From the NCBI GenBank assembly GCA_014529385.2, contig CM043961.1, positions 12,276,478 to 12,340,477 of the forward strand: DNA of 64,000 nt, given 5' to 3'. The stretch comes from Adiantum capillus-veneris (Eukaryota; Streptophyta; Polypodiopsida; Polypodiales; Pteridaceae). The notes beneath the pieces are model-generated. The model made no database searches. It saw only the letters and a list, made by a program, of their open reading frames with translations, and was not told the origin of the DNA. A program made the translations under genes and the position numbers. Below are positions 47,784 through 59,030 of the stretch, one piece after another (within the stretch, counting starts at the first letter, position 1; each line of letters opens with the position of its first letter).

Positions 47784-48276
47784 TGGTCAGGTGACAGATA
47801 AGAGCACAATTTACGTTTTGGCACCCAGATTGGATCATTTCCTTCATAGTAGCCTTGGTCTTCCAATAGCTTTTTAGAAATCCAACGCAACATTTCTTTA
47901 CATTTCTTGGGGCGAGTGGACGTCTCTTACCAGGATCCTTTCTTTCTGCACTAGCTATGGTTGGTAAAGAAGCTTTAGGGACCCACTTGCATGTTTTCTT
48001 TGTTATATTAGGATGGATCTTGTGTGTCTCAAGCTTTATTTCAACTACAACAGTTGAAGCTCTAGAGAGTTGGGCTATGGGGACATATGGTTCACCCTTT
48101 TGGACATGCAATGTTTTGGCTTTTATTTCCTTCTCAGGGACTATGGCTTGAGTGGAAGGGCTAAGAGTTGGATTTTGTGTTGTGACACCCCCAGTCCCCC
48201 AATCAATAGTGCATTTGGTGGCTATCATCGACGTGCATCCTAGGTTTATATTACCCTCCATAGTTCTAGCAGGCAT
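47784..48276 (-). pseudogene. Gypsy post-integrase region, right of copia
   Basis: A 164-codon open minus-strand stretch (from MPARTMEGNINLG) follows the integrase and is cut by the copia insertion at 47783. Lys/Thr/Pro-rich, no domain recognised. Probably an extra coding region or the polyprotein tail. Confidence 0.4.
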
Positions 48277-48453
48277 GAAGAAAAAGTCTTGAGCTACAAC
48301 CCCATTGTGATAATATTAATATCTTTTAAATTTGCTACCATTGAGGAATCCGATGGTTTCAAATTCATCAAGAGTCTCCACACTAATGGTTCCTTGTGGG
48401 GTGATTTCACATACTCTATATGGTCCTTTTCTCGCATACTTCAACTTTTTCTT

Positions 48454-49669
48454 TTAGTTATGCACTCCATACATAAGGACTTTATCACCAACATTGATAT
48501 CTTTGTTATTTAGATGACGATCAAACCATTTCTTTCTCCTATCTTTCTTCACAAGTGCATTTTGCACCGCCAATTGCCTTTCATCACCTAACCTCTCAAG
48601 GATATATAAGCGCTCAACTAAAGGGTTACCATCCCAACCTTCTTGTGAGGCTACACATAGACTAGGAATTACAAACTCCCATGGCATAATTGCTTCTTGG
48701 CCATATACCATTTTGAATGGTGTACAATTAATAACCCCCTTTGTAAGAAGTACGATAAGCAATAGGGCTGAAGTCAGCTTCAAATCCCAATCTGTGCGAT
48801 GAGCTTCCACCGTTTTGGTCAAGATAGAGATTAAGGTCTTATTGGTACTATTAGCTTGGCCATTTGCTTGTGGATAATAAGGTGTGGACTTATGGTGAGC
48901 TATCATGAAGTTGGTAATGAGTTTTTTTATCACTCCATTTATAAAATGAGTACCATTGTCACTCACAATATCAAAGGGACAACCAAATCTTGTAATAATG
49001 TTCTCAAAGAGAAACTTGGCAGTTGACCTTGCATCAGCCTTACGGGTCACCTTGGCTTTCGTCCACTTTGTCACATAGTCAGTGGCAACGATAATATATC
49101 AAGATTGAGTGCTACGAGCCGCCGGACTCATTGGATCTACAAAGTTCAAACCCGATTTTTCGAATGGTTGAGTCACTTTAATAGGATGTAAGGGCATTTT
49201 ATCCTTTGGTTGTGTGATCTTGTAACGTTGGCATTCATCACATCCTTTTGCAAAAAGTGATGCATCCTTGAATAAGGTAGGCCACCAATAGCCTGATTGC
49301 AACACCTTTCTAGCTGTTAGTTCCCTTGAGAAATGTTCTCTGACTACACCCATGTGGGCTTCTTGTAGTATGTATAAATACTCATCCTCACGGGCACGTC
49401 TAAGAATATCATACTTCCCTATCCTTACGAAGCTCCTTGGGTGAAAAACCATTAACTAGAAAGTTCATAATCTTCTCACTCCATTCAGGCATGTACTTGA
49501 CTAAAAATAAGGAAGTATTGGGCAATTCATCATCGACTCCAGTAGGGGCTTCACCATTGAATATGCGAGACAAATGATCCACCATGACATGTCTTTTACC
49601 AGGTCTTACCACAACGGTGGAATCAAAAGAAGAATTAAAAACCATCGTGTAATTGTTCCCATGGAACAA
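48454..49669 (-). pseudogene. Gypsy RNase H end and integrase
   Basis: Minus strand, in order: end of the RT/RNase H region with the HVMVDHLSRI motif (about 49600), the H2C2 zinc-binding domain (EAHMGVVREHF...CDECQRYK, 49240-49375), then the core with ATDYVTKW, SDNGTHF and GQANSTNK. The last motif has Asn where the DDE catalytic Glu is expected (GQxExTNK). Integrase C part KWFDRHLNNKDINVGDKVLM ends near 48454; related sequence (GPYRVCEITPQGTISV) continues past a stop. One stop splits zinc domain and core near 49098. Confidence 0.88.
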
Positions 49670-49725
49670 GGTTTATTTACTAGATGCAACAAGTCCTCCT
49701 GGGTTTGCTAACTCTATTTCCTTAA

Positions 49726-50007
49726 CTATCGCTGGACCGTCATAAACTTCATTGCTTCCACGATAGGTTTTCTTTGTGCCTTTGAATACACAACCTTACG
49801 TTCCTCTGCGGTGTAGGATTTGAAATGTTCAGGTGCAGGGTGTAAGTCTGAGGGGTCCTGTTGTTCTGTGGACTGTGATTTCACTTCCAATTCCTTTTGT
49901 TGTTGATCTAACTCTCGATTTTGTTGTCTCCTTACGGTACGGCTCAACTTTGTCTTCTTTGTAGCCTCTAGTTGTGCGATGACAATGGGTTGTGGACTAC
50001 ACAACAT
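49726..50007 (-). pseudogene. Gypsy linker upstream of the missing RT
   Basis: 93-codon frame, Gln/Glu/Lys-rich (REL...QQQKELEVKSQ), ending at 49726 with EAMKFMTVQR. In intact relatives the RT follows; here the end of RNase H starts within about 60 bp, so RT is deleted. Confidence 0.6.
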
Positions 50008-50134
50008 AACATTTTGAAGGTATTCTCCCAGTTATCTACAAGCTTTTGATGAGCATCACATGCCCCTATATAATTAATCCATTCCACGGTAGATTTCTTT
50101 TCATTTTTTCTAGCACGTATATTGCTCGATTTTG

Positions 50135-51355
50135 TCACCTCTTATATCTTTTACTCTTCTTATCTAATTTTTGATTACGGCCGCTCTCTAGTGAAGAGTC
50201 ACTAGATGAATCTCTACTTGTGTCTTCTCCTCTCCTGGTTAGATTGTCATCTAGGGTACCACTGGGCCCTGAACGGTTTGTCCCCACATTTGCATTAAGG
50301 TTTAACTCAGATTCTTCGTCCTTAGAGTCAATTTCAATTGATGATTCTGACTTCAAAGCATGTGGGCTATAGTCTTCTGAGACGCTACTGGTTCCAATGT
50401 CAGTCAAGGCTTCATCATGTAGGTCATCAAAAGCTATATGCATTGCTTCTATCATATTTAAGGGTACAAAGGGTGGCATTTCATCCCCCTCAGGTGTTAC
50501 CCAGGTCGTCCCCCTATTTCCCCAAGTGTCTATGGTTGTTGCTAGGTGGACCCAATCCACATTGTCGGACTCAGTCATCCCAGGTAGAACATCCATATAA
50601 GGAGAATCTTTCCCAACATCAGTGTCCATTTTACATGTGTAACAATATTGCAATGGGGCCAAGTGAACTGTGGTGTCAGATCTATGACCAATTATAAATT
50701 TGTTTCCTAGAGGATGTGCTTGACCAGTTACAAGATCCACTTGAATGACAGAATCTTGGAACTGCAAGTAGACATAGTTTTTAGACCAGTCATGCACCAT
50801 TTTTGCTTCCCTCATGAAAGGACGTCCTAAGATCATTTCAGATTTCATAGTGTGCTTGCAGAAATTTATAACAATGAAGGTATTTCTCATTTTGTGTCCA
50901 AAGACCTCGATCTTGAGATCTTCTAGCCTCCCAGTAGTAACAATAGACCCATTGGCCATCTTTACTATTATGGTTGTGGTCCCAAGGTGAGGTCTTCCCA
51001 TAGTTTCTTAGCAATTTTTAGTCACAATGCTAACCCCAATGCCACCATCAATGATTCCCTTCACAATTAATCCCTTGGTAGTGATTGGTATGGTTGCATT
51101 GGATTCATCACCCTCAAAGTATTGTCCCAAGTTGTTAACAAGTGTTGGTTGTTTGGCCTTGCCCGTATCCAAGAATCTCATAAGGCCCGTTGAAGGAATG
51201 TTAATCCCTCGGTTTTGTCTCTCCGATTGGATGATGCTATGGATGACATTGCAGACCATCTGTTGCCGCTCCTCTAGACTTTTGGTGCTAGAAGTAGATT
51301 GTACAACTTCTAAACAACCTATATGGTATATGTAACCCGTGTACATGTCAATCAA
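50135..51355 (-). pseudogene. Gypsy aspartic protease region
   Basis: Two frames split by a stop at about 51004. The first ends VKGIIDGGIGVSIV, matching the DGG-type active site of plant gypsy proteases (IDGGAGVNI). The second continues GRLEDLKIEVFGHK and the signature MILGRPFMREAKMVHDW. A Ser/Asp-rich, acidic linker follows to 50135. Upstream, little of gag is present before the leader at 51356. Protease would cleave the polyprotein. Confidence 0.8.
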
Positions 51356-51932
51356 ACGAGCTATCGCTTAGGGGATCGTGGTGTGCTTCACAGCACAGCG
51401 TTCAGTTACCCGAAGCTCTGATGGTCCTCAAAAGGGTCGATTTTTACTTAAGCGTGAGGCTAAAATAAGTAAGTCCAAAGGGTGATTGAGGCTTGAGCCT
51501 GGGCTTGGGGAATGTTCCCGATCCCGGTCCTTCCTTTTAAATAAATAATTTTAATTTTTTTGGTTTTGTTTTTGGAGGATGTGCACACGCACACACACAC
51601 CTAACCTACCTACTTGCAACTAACAGATCTACTGTTACACATTGTTTAACACAATACTACAACAACTAATTAACTAACAGATCTACTTACTACACCTTAC
51701 AGATCTAACATTATAGATTTAATACCTTAAATCTAACACCTTATCAACAGAAAACCATACATTGCAGCAAAAAAATATAACACCTTTTATTAACAAAAAA
51801 CAGTACACTGCAGCAAAAACAAAGTCACAAATCCTTGTCAACAGCCACACACCTTCTTTCTCTACCTTTCCTACATCTCACATTGCACCACAAAGCAACA
51901 TAGAGTGCTATTCGAGCTTAGTGCAGGGCATC

Positions 51933-51950
51933 TCCTCGACAACAGTGCCA
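51933..51950 (-). other. Degenerate tRNA-Asp-like primer site
   Basis: Minus strand TGGCACTGTTGTCGAGGA, four bases from the 5' LTR. The sister element at 62406 has TGGCACTGTTGCCGGGGA, closer to the tRNA-Asp complement. Confidence 0.8.
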
Positions 51951-51954
51951 AAAA

Positions 51955-52224
51955 TGTGTGTATCTGTCGCATGTGTCAAAGCAAGGGACTTGCCGTACAC
52001 TGTTTGTGAGCCACAAATTGCTGCAAACACACAACAAGATTAATCTAGCAAGCTCAACAGAGCAAGGGTGTATCACTTACTGCCCTACGCTCGCCTTCAT
52101 GGAGGATTCCTTGCCGCGAAGAAGAGGGAGCTACCAACGTGCCGCGCTCAACTGCCTCGCCGCCGCCGTGCCATTGCAATCGATAACACACACACACACA
52201 CACTCTCTCTCTCTCACGCGCACG

Positions 52225-52283
<59 letters not shown>

Positions 52284-52535
52284 GGAGATGAATAAGAAGA
52301 TGGAGATGGAGCAAGATCACTCTTCAATTGCACAAATGAGAGAATGAGTGTTTTTTTGGTTTAGGTGACTTTTATATAAGCTCGCCAATTCACACTTGGG
52401 TGCCCATGCTTAGCCAACTAACCCTTGAATGTTCCAGTTAGAGTGCACCTCTCATCGGCAATCACTCTTACCCTTTTCCTATTGGACCGACAAGCCCGGC
52501 CCATGACTACCAGAAGTGGATGTCGGTGGTTAACA
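51955..52535 (-). repeat. Gypsy 5' LTR with (CA)n
   Basis: 581 bp; the CA run at about 52227-52281 is much longer than in the 3' LTR. Confidence 0.92.
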
Positions 52536-52937
52536 CTGACATATTTGGACCATAATAGAATGTGAAAATCCATCACATCTAGGTACCAAATGAACTAGTT
52601 CATTAACAAAACATAACTTTGTTGCATGTGTAAACAACCATCCGTTGAAGTTGTTTAACTGTACTTGTAACCTTGACAAGTCTTAGTAGGTATCCGACAA
52701 TTTTTAAAACATTGAAATTGTTCCTAATATGACATGCTCAAAATGTTCTAATAAACGGGTCAAAATGCCCCCCTGCACGCCGCAACACACAGAGTTTTGT
52801 TTACGCTAGGTGACCCCATCGGGCAGCGCCGTGTGCCATGGGCATCCCACCACCTCCGTACAATCCCTGATTTGCCTGATTTTGACCAAATTTGATAAAA
52901 AAATGTCCCCCTTGGCCCTCGGGTGCTTGAACGGTGG
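52536..52937. repeat. ~400-bp head repeat, copy 1 (copy 2 at 53892-54290)
   Basis: From CTGACATATTTGGACC to GAACGGTGG both copies align almost throughout; the inner 180 bp is inverted module M. The gypsy element inserted at the start of this copy. Confidence 0.88.
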
Positions 52938-53501
52938 CTAATCTACAAAGCATGGGTAGAGGCAGAGTAGAAGGCGACAGAGGATAGAGCTCAAGCCACC
53001 CAACAAGTGAAAGCGAGGAGCTCTAAGCCTTCGAATATTCCGCAGAGATAAAAAGAATGTGCAAAAAAGAAGAAAGACAAGCTCATGCCCGAAGAGCGAC
53101 GGGCCCAAGAAGAGAGGAGGACAAAGTAGAAAAATAACCCTCCTCAATGGGCCAGGTAGCTAGCTCCACCACCACCAATATCACAGAAGAGACAAAGATG
53201 GAGGCCAAGAATAATGGCTTTGTGGGAGATTTGAAAGTATCAGAAGAGCAAAGAGCTGATCATTACCAAAGCAGCCTTCTCTCGAGTGGTGAGAGAGATA
53301 ATGGATGAATACAACACTTCTATGACCCGGATACAATGTGCTACTCTTTTGACCTTACAGGACGCTGCCAAGAATACTTTTGTGCAACTGTTCTAGGATA
53401 GTGTGGCCTGTATGGTGCACACAAAGCATGTAGCTTTAAAAAACATGGATTGAGCCCAAACAATCAGTTTGCAAAATGAAGGGTGCCTACATAAGAATTA
53501 G
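52938..53501 (+). pseudogene. Histone H3-like domain, copy 2
   Basis: Paralogue of 36625-37172. In the plus frame: Lys/Glu-rich N part, then RQRWRPRIMALWEI-stop-KYQKSKELIITKAAFSRV (53193-53265), VREIMDEY and TRIQCATLLTLQDAAKNTFVQLF. This copy keeps the 10 bases lost in copy 1, so the alpha-2 helix aligns with H3 ALQEAAE-xxLVxLFED. It continues DSVACMVHTKHVALKNMD, matching H3 CAIHAKRVTIMPKD. Stops: TGA for CAA after WEI, TAG for CAG after QLF, and TGA after NMD (shared with copy 1). The N-terminal TAG stops before KNNPPQWAR and before LAPPPP are also shared. Confidence 0.8.
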
Positions 53502-53642
53502 TTCATCTCATGTAACCTCTCTTTATGAGATTCTTAATCTTTTCATATAATATCAATAACTCCGTTTTCTACCATTTTTTGCAATTGTAACTTTGTCTTT
53601 GTTTAGTATTTTAATTTTTCTAGTTGTTAATTTAAACTCCCT

Positions 53643-53811
53643 CCATCATTCAAGCACCAGAGGGCCAAGGAGACACCGCTGGTCAAATTTTATCGAAATT
53701 GGGCAAATCGGGGACCGTACAAAGGTGGTGGGATACCCATGGCACACGATAGTGCTCGGCGCAAAAAAAAAAGCCGTGTGTGCCACAATGTGCAAGGGGC
53801 CATTTTGACTA
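53643..53811 (+). repeat. Module M, copy downstream of H3-like copy 2
   Basis: Same orientation as 37328-37496. Together with the inverted copy at 52758-52937 it brackets the H3-like sequence. Confidence 0.85.
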
Positions 53812-53891
53812 GGTACTTGCCAATGCTTATGGTTAATGTTATGCTCATGGATCACAAGAAAAGAATTAAATACTTTCCATGTAAAAAACCG

Positions 53892-54290
53892 TGCTGACAT
53901 ATTTGGACCATAATAGAATGTGAAAATCCGTTACATCTAGGTACCAAATGAACTAGTTCATTAACAAAACATAACTTTCTTGCATGTGTAAACAACCATC
54001 CGTTAAAGTTTTTTAACTGTACTTGTAACCTTGACAAGTCTTAGTAGGTATCCGACAATTTTTGACCATTGAAATTGTTCCTGATACGACATGCTCAAAA
54101 TGGTATAATAAACGGGTTAAAATGCCCCCCTGCACGTCGCAGCACACAAGTTTTTTTTTTGCGCCAGGTGAACTTGTCGGGCACCATCCTGTTCCATGGG
54201 CATCCCGCCACCTTCATATAGCCCCCAATTTGCCTGGTTTTGACAAAATTTGATCGATGTTCCCTCGGCCCTTGGGTGTTCGAACGGTGG
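53892..54290. repeat. ~400-bp head repeat, copy 2
   Basis: Begins TGCTGACATATTTGG directly after the tail of the 52.5-53.9 kb unit and ends GAACGGTGG, giving a head-to-tail start of a second unit that lacks an H3 part. Confidence 0.88.
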
Positions 54291-55193
54291 CCGTTTCGTG
54301 CACGCATTGTGATAATGAAATATTTTGGAGAATATGAACAAAAAAATTACAAAGTAAAGAATGATGGGCAAAATATAGTACAAAAGAAAAAATATTCTTT
54401 GCTACTTTGGGAATTACGTCATGGTTGGTTAGTTTTTTGGCGAATTACATCTATGGGTATGGGCCGAATGGCTGACCTAGCACCAAGGGTTTTTACAATT
54501 TCATCTGGGTTTGTCACCCCTTGACCTAGGCTTAGGGCACAATGGGAGAGGACTGACCCAGGGTGCTTGCTTGTAAAGGCATACAAGGCTCCCTTGTGAT
54601 CCATCAATATATATATGTGAGCATTTTGTGTGAGGGAATCTTTGGCAAGGATGACACTCAATTCTTTGCACTTGAGAAGCTCCGTAATACCATGCTTGGA
54701 GAATTCTGTGTGAGTAACTCAAAGAATCAATGGTCCCAGGTGGCTTAGGTAGTGCCACAAGTACCTATCCCTACCCATGGGCACATTATGAGAACCTCCA
54801 ACTTGCATTGCAAACTTATCAACATGGTATGCGGTTTGCAAAACATTTTAAAGGTATTTAACACTTGTTGTAAGGAAACATAGACAATCATTTAGTTGTA
54901 AGGAAACATAGACAATCATTTATGTTTAAAAATGTTTACCTCAATGTCTTCATCCATCTCTTCAAGATTTTTCCTTGCAAGGTCAATGCTAGAGCGACCA
55001 TCTCCACCCATAGGAATCAACAATTTGTGTGGATAAAAAGCGCTTTTTGAGATGCTTTCATAAAACGAGGCACATGATTTTTTTTATCTCCACTAGGGTA
55101 CTTGCCACCATTTACACCAACTTCTGTTTGTTTTCATTGGGGAGGAAGGAGAGACTTTTTGGGAGGCTTTGGTCTTCAAAGTCAATTTGAAAT
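54291..55193. other. No gene seen
   Basis: AT-rich sequence with short unremarkable frames only. A 30-bp repeat (AGGAAACATAGACAATCATT) occurs twice near 54880-54920. Confidence 0.5.
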
Positions 55194-55967
55194 TTAGCCA
55201 TCTCTTCCTTCCCACACGCGCGCATAGATAGCAATCACTGAGAGCAACTCATCTTCTCTGAGTCCTCGTGTTTTAGCAATGTCGTCAAGGAGCAAAAATT
55301 GATGACCCTCTACCAGCAGTGCATGCAAACTTATGAGAATTTGGAGGTTAGGGACTTCCTCCAACACCTCATCTCCCTCTATCATCCGATCTTCCTCCTC
55401 AATGGAGCAAGGCTCTTACGAGAGGACGAGTGCCATATATGCTTCAATCTTCTCATCATCCTCTTTGATAACTTCATTTGACTCCTCCACAATGGTCATA
55501 GGGGGTTTCTTGCCTCAAGTTTCTTGCTGGCCTTTTCCATTGATTTTCCCTTGTCTATGTCCTCAAGCACAAGTAAGACCAGAACCATGTCCCAAGAAAT
55601 GAATTTGGGTGCCTATGTACCCCATGCCCAAGTCTATGAGGTCATTCTCATCCTCTATCCTATAGTCCCATTCAATGAGCCCTTTAACAAAAATCAACAA
55701 TCGAAAGAAAAAGTTTTTGTCGACCGCGTAGATGTGTTTGAGAAAATCTACTAGCAACCATGCCGTGTTGGATCCCTGTAACAGTATGGCATATTTCTCC
55801 ACGTGCTATGCCATGTAGTCAAGAAAGCTTTGTAATGCCTTTGCATGCATGTTGGTAGTGGCCTCCATGATGATCGTCCCCTCGAACACACTGACTAGTG
55901 CATGAGCTCAATTTGCAAGGCTGACCTTTTCCATTTGTGCAAAAAGTGCATCAAAAGACATTGCCAT
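55194..55967 (-). pseudogene. Decayed single-frame protein of ~258 codons, family unknown
   Basis: From ATG 55967 (MAMSFDALFAQMEKVSL) one minus frame reaches the stop at 55194 with only four internal stops. The open parts are protein-like: a middle with HVEKYAILLQGSNTAWLLVDFL, then Glu/Asp-rich MTIVEESNEVIKEDDEKIE, and an acidic C part. One of the stops (TAG before HVEK) would be CAG with one C-to-T change. No domain recognised; retroelement gag or a captured gene are both possible. Confidence 0.45.
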
Positions 55968-56334
55968 GGTTTTGTTCGTGAAGAAAATGGCAAGAGGGCT
56001 TAGAGCTAGAGTTTTGTGAATGTGAGAAATGAAGTTTAAAAACCTAGAAAATGACTTATATACGTAAAGCCACTTTAAAAAAATAAAATAAAATTAACAT
56101 AAAATTAGCTTAAAATTATATCTTTAACAAAACCATCCTTCAAAGCATCAAAAGACACCGAGGTTGAATGCATTGCGTGCCAAATCAATGAAATTGAACA
56201 TTTCAATCCAAATAAAAAAAAACTTAAAAATCAACAAGTATGCTTAGAGACAAGATTCAAAACACAATATGCATTAATGTGAACGAAATTCACATTAGTT
56301 ACAAGCTTTTACAAAAATACATTGCAAAAATGAA

Positions 56335-56610
56335 ATGTTCTCACAAAGAAATCTCTTCTCTTTTCTAGATCAAACAACCTTGTCATTGACTACAAAGATG
56401 TATTGCTTGGGCAATGCATATCTAAGATTGAGATACTCGCAAAGACGACTAAAGTGCCATTTTCTATTCACAGAGATGTCATGCATCGCATGGTTGTGGA
56501 GGCATATTTGCATGTCAACGGATTCTCTAATAGCAACATCAGAGTCTAGTGCCTCCCATTCTCCCATCGTTAGCTCCCATTCTCCCATTGTTAGCTTCCA
56601 TCTTCTATAG
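56335..56610 (-). pseudogene. Decayed frame with 21-bp tandem repeat
   Basis: Minus frame 56370-56588 (72 codons) begins with two copies of a 7-residue unit (MGEWELT, MGEWEAL) made by a 21-bp tandem repeat, then ESVDMQICLHNHAMHDISV. It lies downstream of the 57192 frame in another register. Unrecognised. Confidence 0.3.
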
Positions 56611-56700
56611 GGAGGGAAAGACCATTAACATGCTTTGCTTCACAATATTGTGTCTGCACACTAAGTTCTCACCAATAGAAAAGCACTTAATTATGTATTC

Positions 56701-57192
56701 CTAGTGATTGATCACCTTGGTCTCCCATCCAACTGCAAGGAAGCCACTCATTGCACTTTCTGCTTTGCAAGTCCATATTGTTGGTGTCCTTTGAACACTT
56801 TGCAATCGAAAGACATACAAAAACACATGAAGAAACATAAACCATGCTATCGTTGCTTTGTGGGAACCATAGGTGCGCTTTGCAGGAAAACTCGATGAAG
56901 CCAATGTTGCCTCTAGCTTTAGTTGTGAAGAGACATACACATGTTGCACCTTTTCAAGCCACTTACCATCTTGGGTTTGCTTGAACTCCATGATTATTTC
57001 CTTCCATTGGTGTACGCAAGAAGCTATGTGTCTCCTTGCCACCTTGTGTGCACCTCTTGAGTTGGGATGCATTGTCACCCACATCAATCATTTGTAGTCG
57101 ATCGTCACCCAACATGCATTATCATTTTGTACATTGTTGAAATAAATGGAGTCAATAACACTCCTAGGTCGTCGTGTACGTGATGATTCCAT
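56701..57192 (-). pseudogene. Decayed frame of ~163 codons, family unknown
   Basis: ATG at 57192 (MESSRTRRPRSVIDSIYF) runs to the stop at 56701 with one internal TGA near 57090. The 128 codons after it are open: MHPNSRGAHKVARRHIAS, then a Trp/Lys-rich middle and a hydrophobic run (WFMFLHVFLYVF). It is on the same strand as the 55967 frame and may belong to one decayed unit. No family recognised. Confidence 0.4.
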
Positions 57193-58990
57193 GGGCTATA
57201 GTAGCACAACTTGCACATAGACACTTATGATTAACCTATGCACATCCATGTTCTTAGCTGCATAAAGAGCAAGATTAGAAGGTACACAAAGACGGTCAAT
57301 GCCACTTACTGCTATGTTGTTCCACCTCTGCAAGTTGGTTACATGGGGAAGATGATGTAAGGAAGCTATAGAGGGACTCTATATCCACTCTAGAGAGCTT
57401 AATGGAGAAATAGCAGGAAACCTCTTGAGGAAAGAAAACGAGAAGATCTAGTAGAGGGATATGTTGTAGATCTTCAACTTTAGGTAGAGGTGTGGTAGTG
57501 AGGTTCATAGAGAAATGGGGAGCTTCAACATTAGGTGTGTAGTGAGGCTCATAGAGCAATGAGAGCTTGAGGAGAGTGCAAGAAGCTTGAGGAGGGAAAG
57601 GAGGTTTATTGCAGAGGCTTTTGGGAGGGAAAAGTGACATTGAGGAAAGAGATGCAACTTGCAAGGTGGAGTGAAGAGAAGTGAAAGATGATGTAGTAGA
57701 GAGAGGGAGGGAATGATCAATACATTGTTGGAGGGACCCGCTTTTAGGAGAGAGGGGAGAAGAAACTAGCAGCCACTAAAGAGAGAAAGGATTGATTTTT
57801 ATCCTAATTTTAGAGAAAAGTTCAATTTTTTGAATTTATAAGAGATTTTCTCTTTATATCATAAAAAAGAGTACAAGTTTGACCACTTGCTTTTAGACCC
57901 TGCCATACCCATCATTTCAGTCCACCCATTTGCCCACTCCATACTCTCATTTTTAATCCCATGGCAAATAAAGAGGCTCCCTTAGACCCATTTCTTCCTG
58001 ATAAGTTTATATTGTGATGATCGCATGACATGCTTTTGTTTGCGAGCTCAAATATCCATCTATTTTAGACTACTGTGAGGCATATAAGTATTGAAATTGA
58101 TAATAAGTCTTGTCTTCAATTGATATTTTTTCAATTGACTTGTATTTGAACTTAAGAGTGTAATTTTTGGCCTAACTATTTTGTTGTTGATTCATATTCT
58201 TTTGAGATAAAACTAAGCAGAATTTCAAGTCCTCTTCTATTGTTATTTTTCTATTTGCACAGCCACTTAGAAACTTGACGAAAACATACTTAAACACTAT
58301 ATAGGATACTCATCCACCATTTTCCATTATCATCAACATGTCTTGAGGCTGTCTTACACTTATGGCATTTTGTCTCAAACTCTCATTCTTGGGTGTTAGG
58401 AGCAACAACAACATATTTTTATACATCCCATCAAATTTTGAAGCTAATTATTGACTAATCCTCATGTTTGTAGTTCTAGTGGTTAGTTTTAGTTGTGCAA
58501 GTTTACATCTAGCTCAAATGGATGTATGATTTGAGCTATCAAAGAAATAGATACACACCTCCAGTATCATACTTCTTGAGGCATACTTTAAAATTGAATC
58601 AATTTTAGTCGACAGTCGGGTTTCTTTCATAATGTTCACCTTAACTAGCTCATCTCAAGTTATAATGTTTGCAAGTAAAGTCATGCCATAGAGATAACCA
58701 AGGTGATTTGGAACAACAAAAATTAGGATTGGAGGTTTTTCTCTACTGAAACTTACTCAAATTTTAAGTACAAAGTGACAGTAAGGGTTTTAAAGCTTAT
58801 GCCATACCTAGTCCATTGGGCACATTCACACAAATTCACCAGATTATGTAGTGTACACTTTTCAACCGTGTCGATTCACTGGTTTAGGCAACACCAACTT
58901 TTTAGTGTTTCCTAAACCTGTGTTGATTCACCGATTTAGTGCTTCAGATATACCACTTCATGTAGAGGCTTGAAGATCATTCAACCTCAC
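57193..58990. mobile_element. LTR-like noncoding sequence with a direct repeat
   Basis: Purine-rich strand at 57340-57720 and a segment 57731-58012 that recurs at 59495-59768 (ends TTTTTAATCCCATGGCAAAT). These may be LTR or UTR parts of a noncoding retroelement. No gene. Confidence 0.35.
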
Positions 58991-59030
58991 CTTTACACCT
59001 ACATAAGGAAGAAGGACCAAGGAAGGTGTT

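Larger units (their letters stand above)
39469..52535 (-). mobile_element. Ty3/gypsy LTR retrotransposon, internally deleted, with nested copia
   Basis: LTRs at 39469-40004 (3') and 51955-52535 (5') share TG...CA ends and clear similarity (TGTTAACCACC start on the minus strand). A polypurine tract (GGAAGGGGGGCA, 40005-40016) abuts the 3' LTR and a tRNA-Asp-like primer site the 5' LTR. Flanking pentamers are CTGAT (39464-39468) and CTGAC (52536-52540), a near-perfect target duplication. Order on the minus strand is leader, protease, linker, end of RNase H, integrase, extra sequence. Gag and nearly all RT/RNase H are missing. A copia element (42120-47783) interrupts the 3' part. Without it the length is about 7.4 kb. 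Confidence 0.93.

Noticed and set aside
52536-54290. LTR retrotransposon with 400-bp LTRs carrying the H3 segment
   Set aside because: The direct repeats end in GG rather than CA, with no primer site or polypurine tract; described as repeats only.
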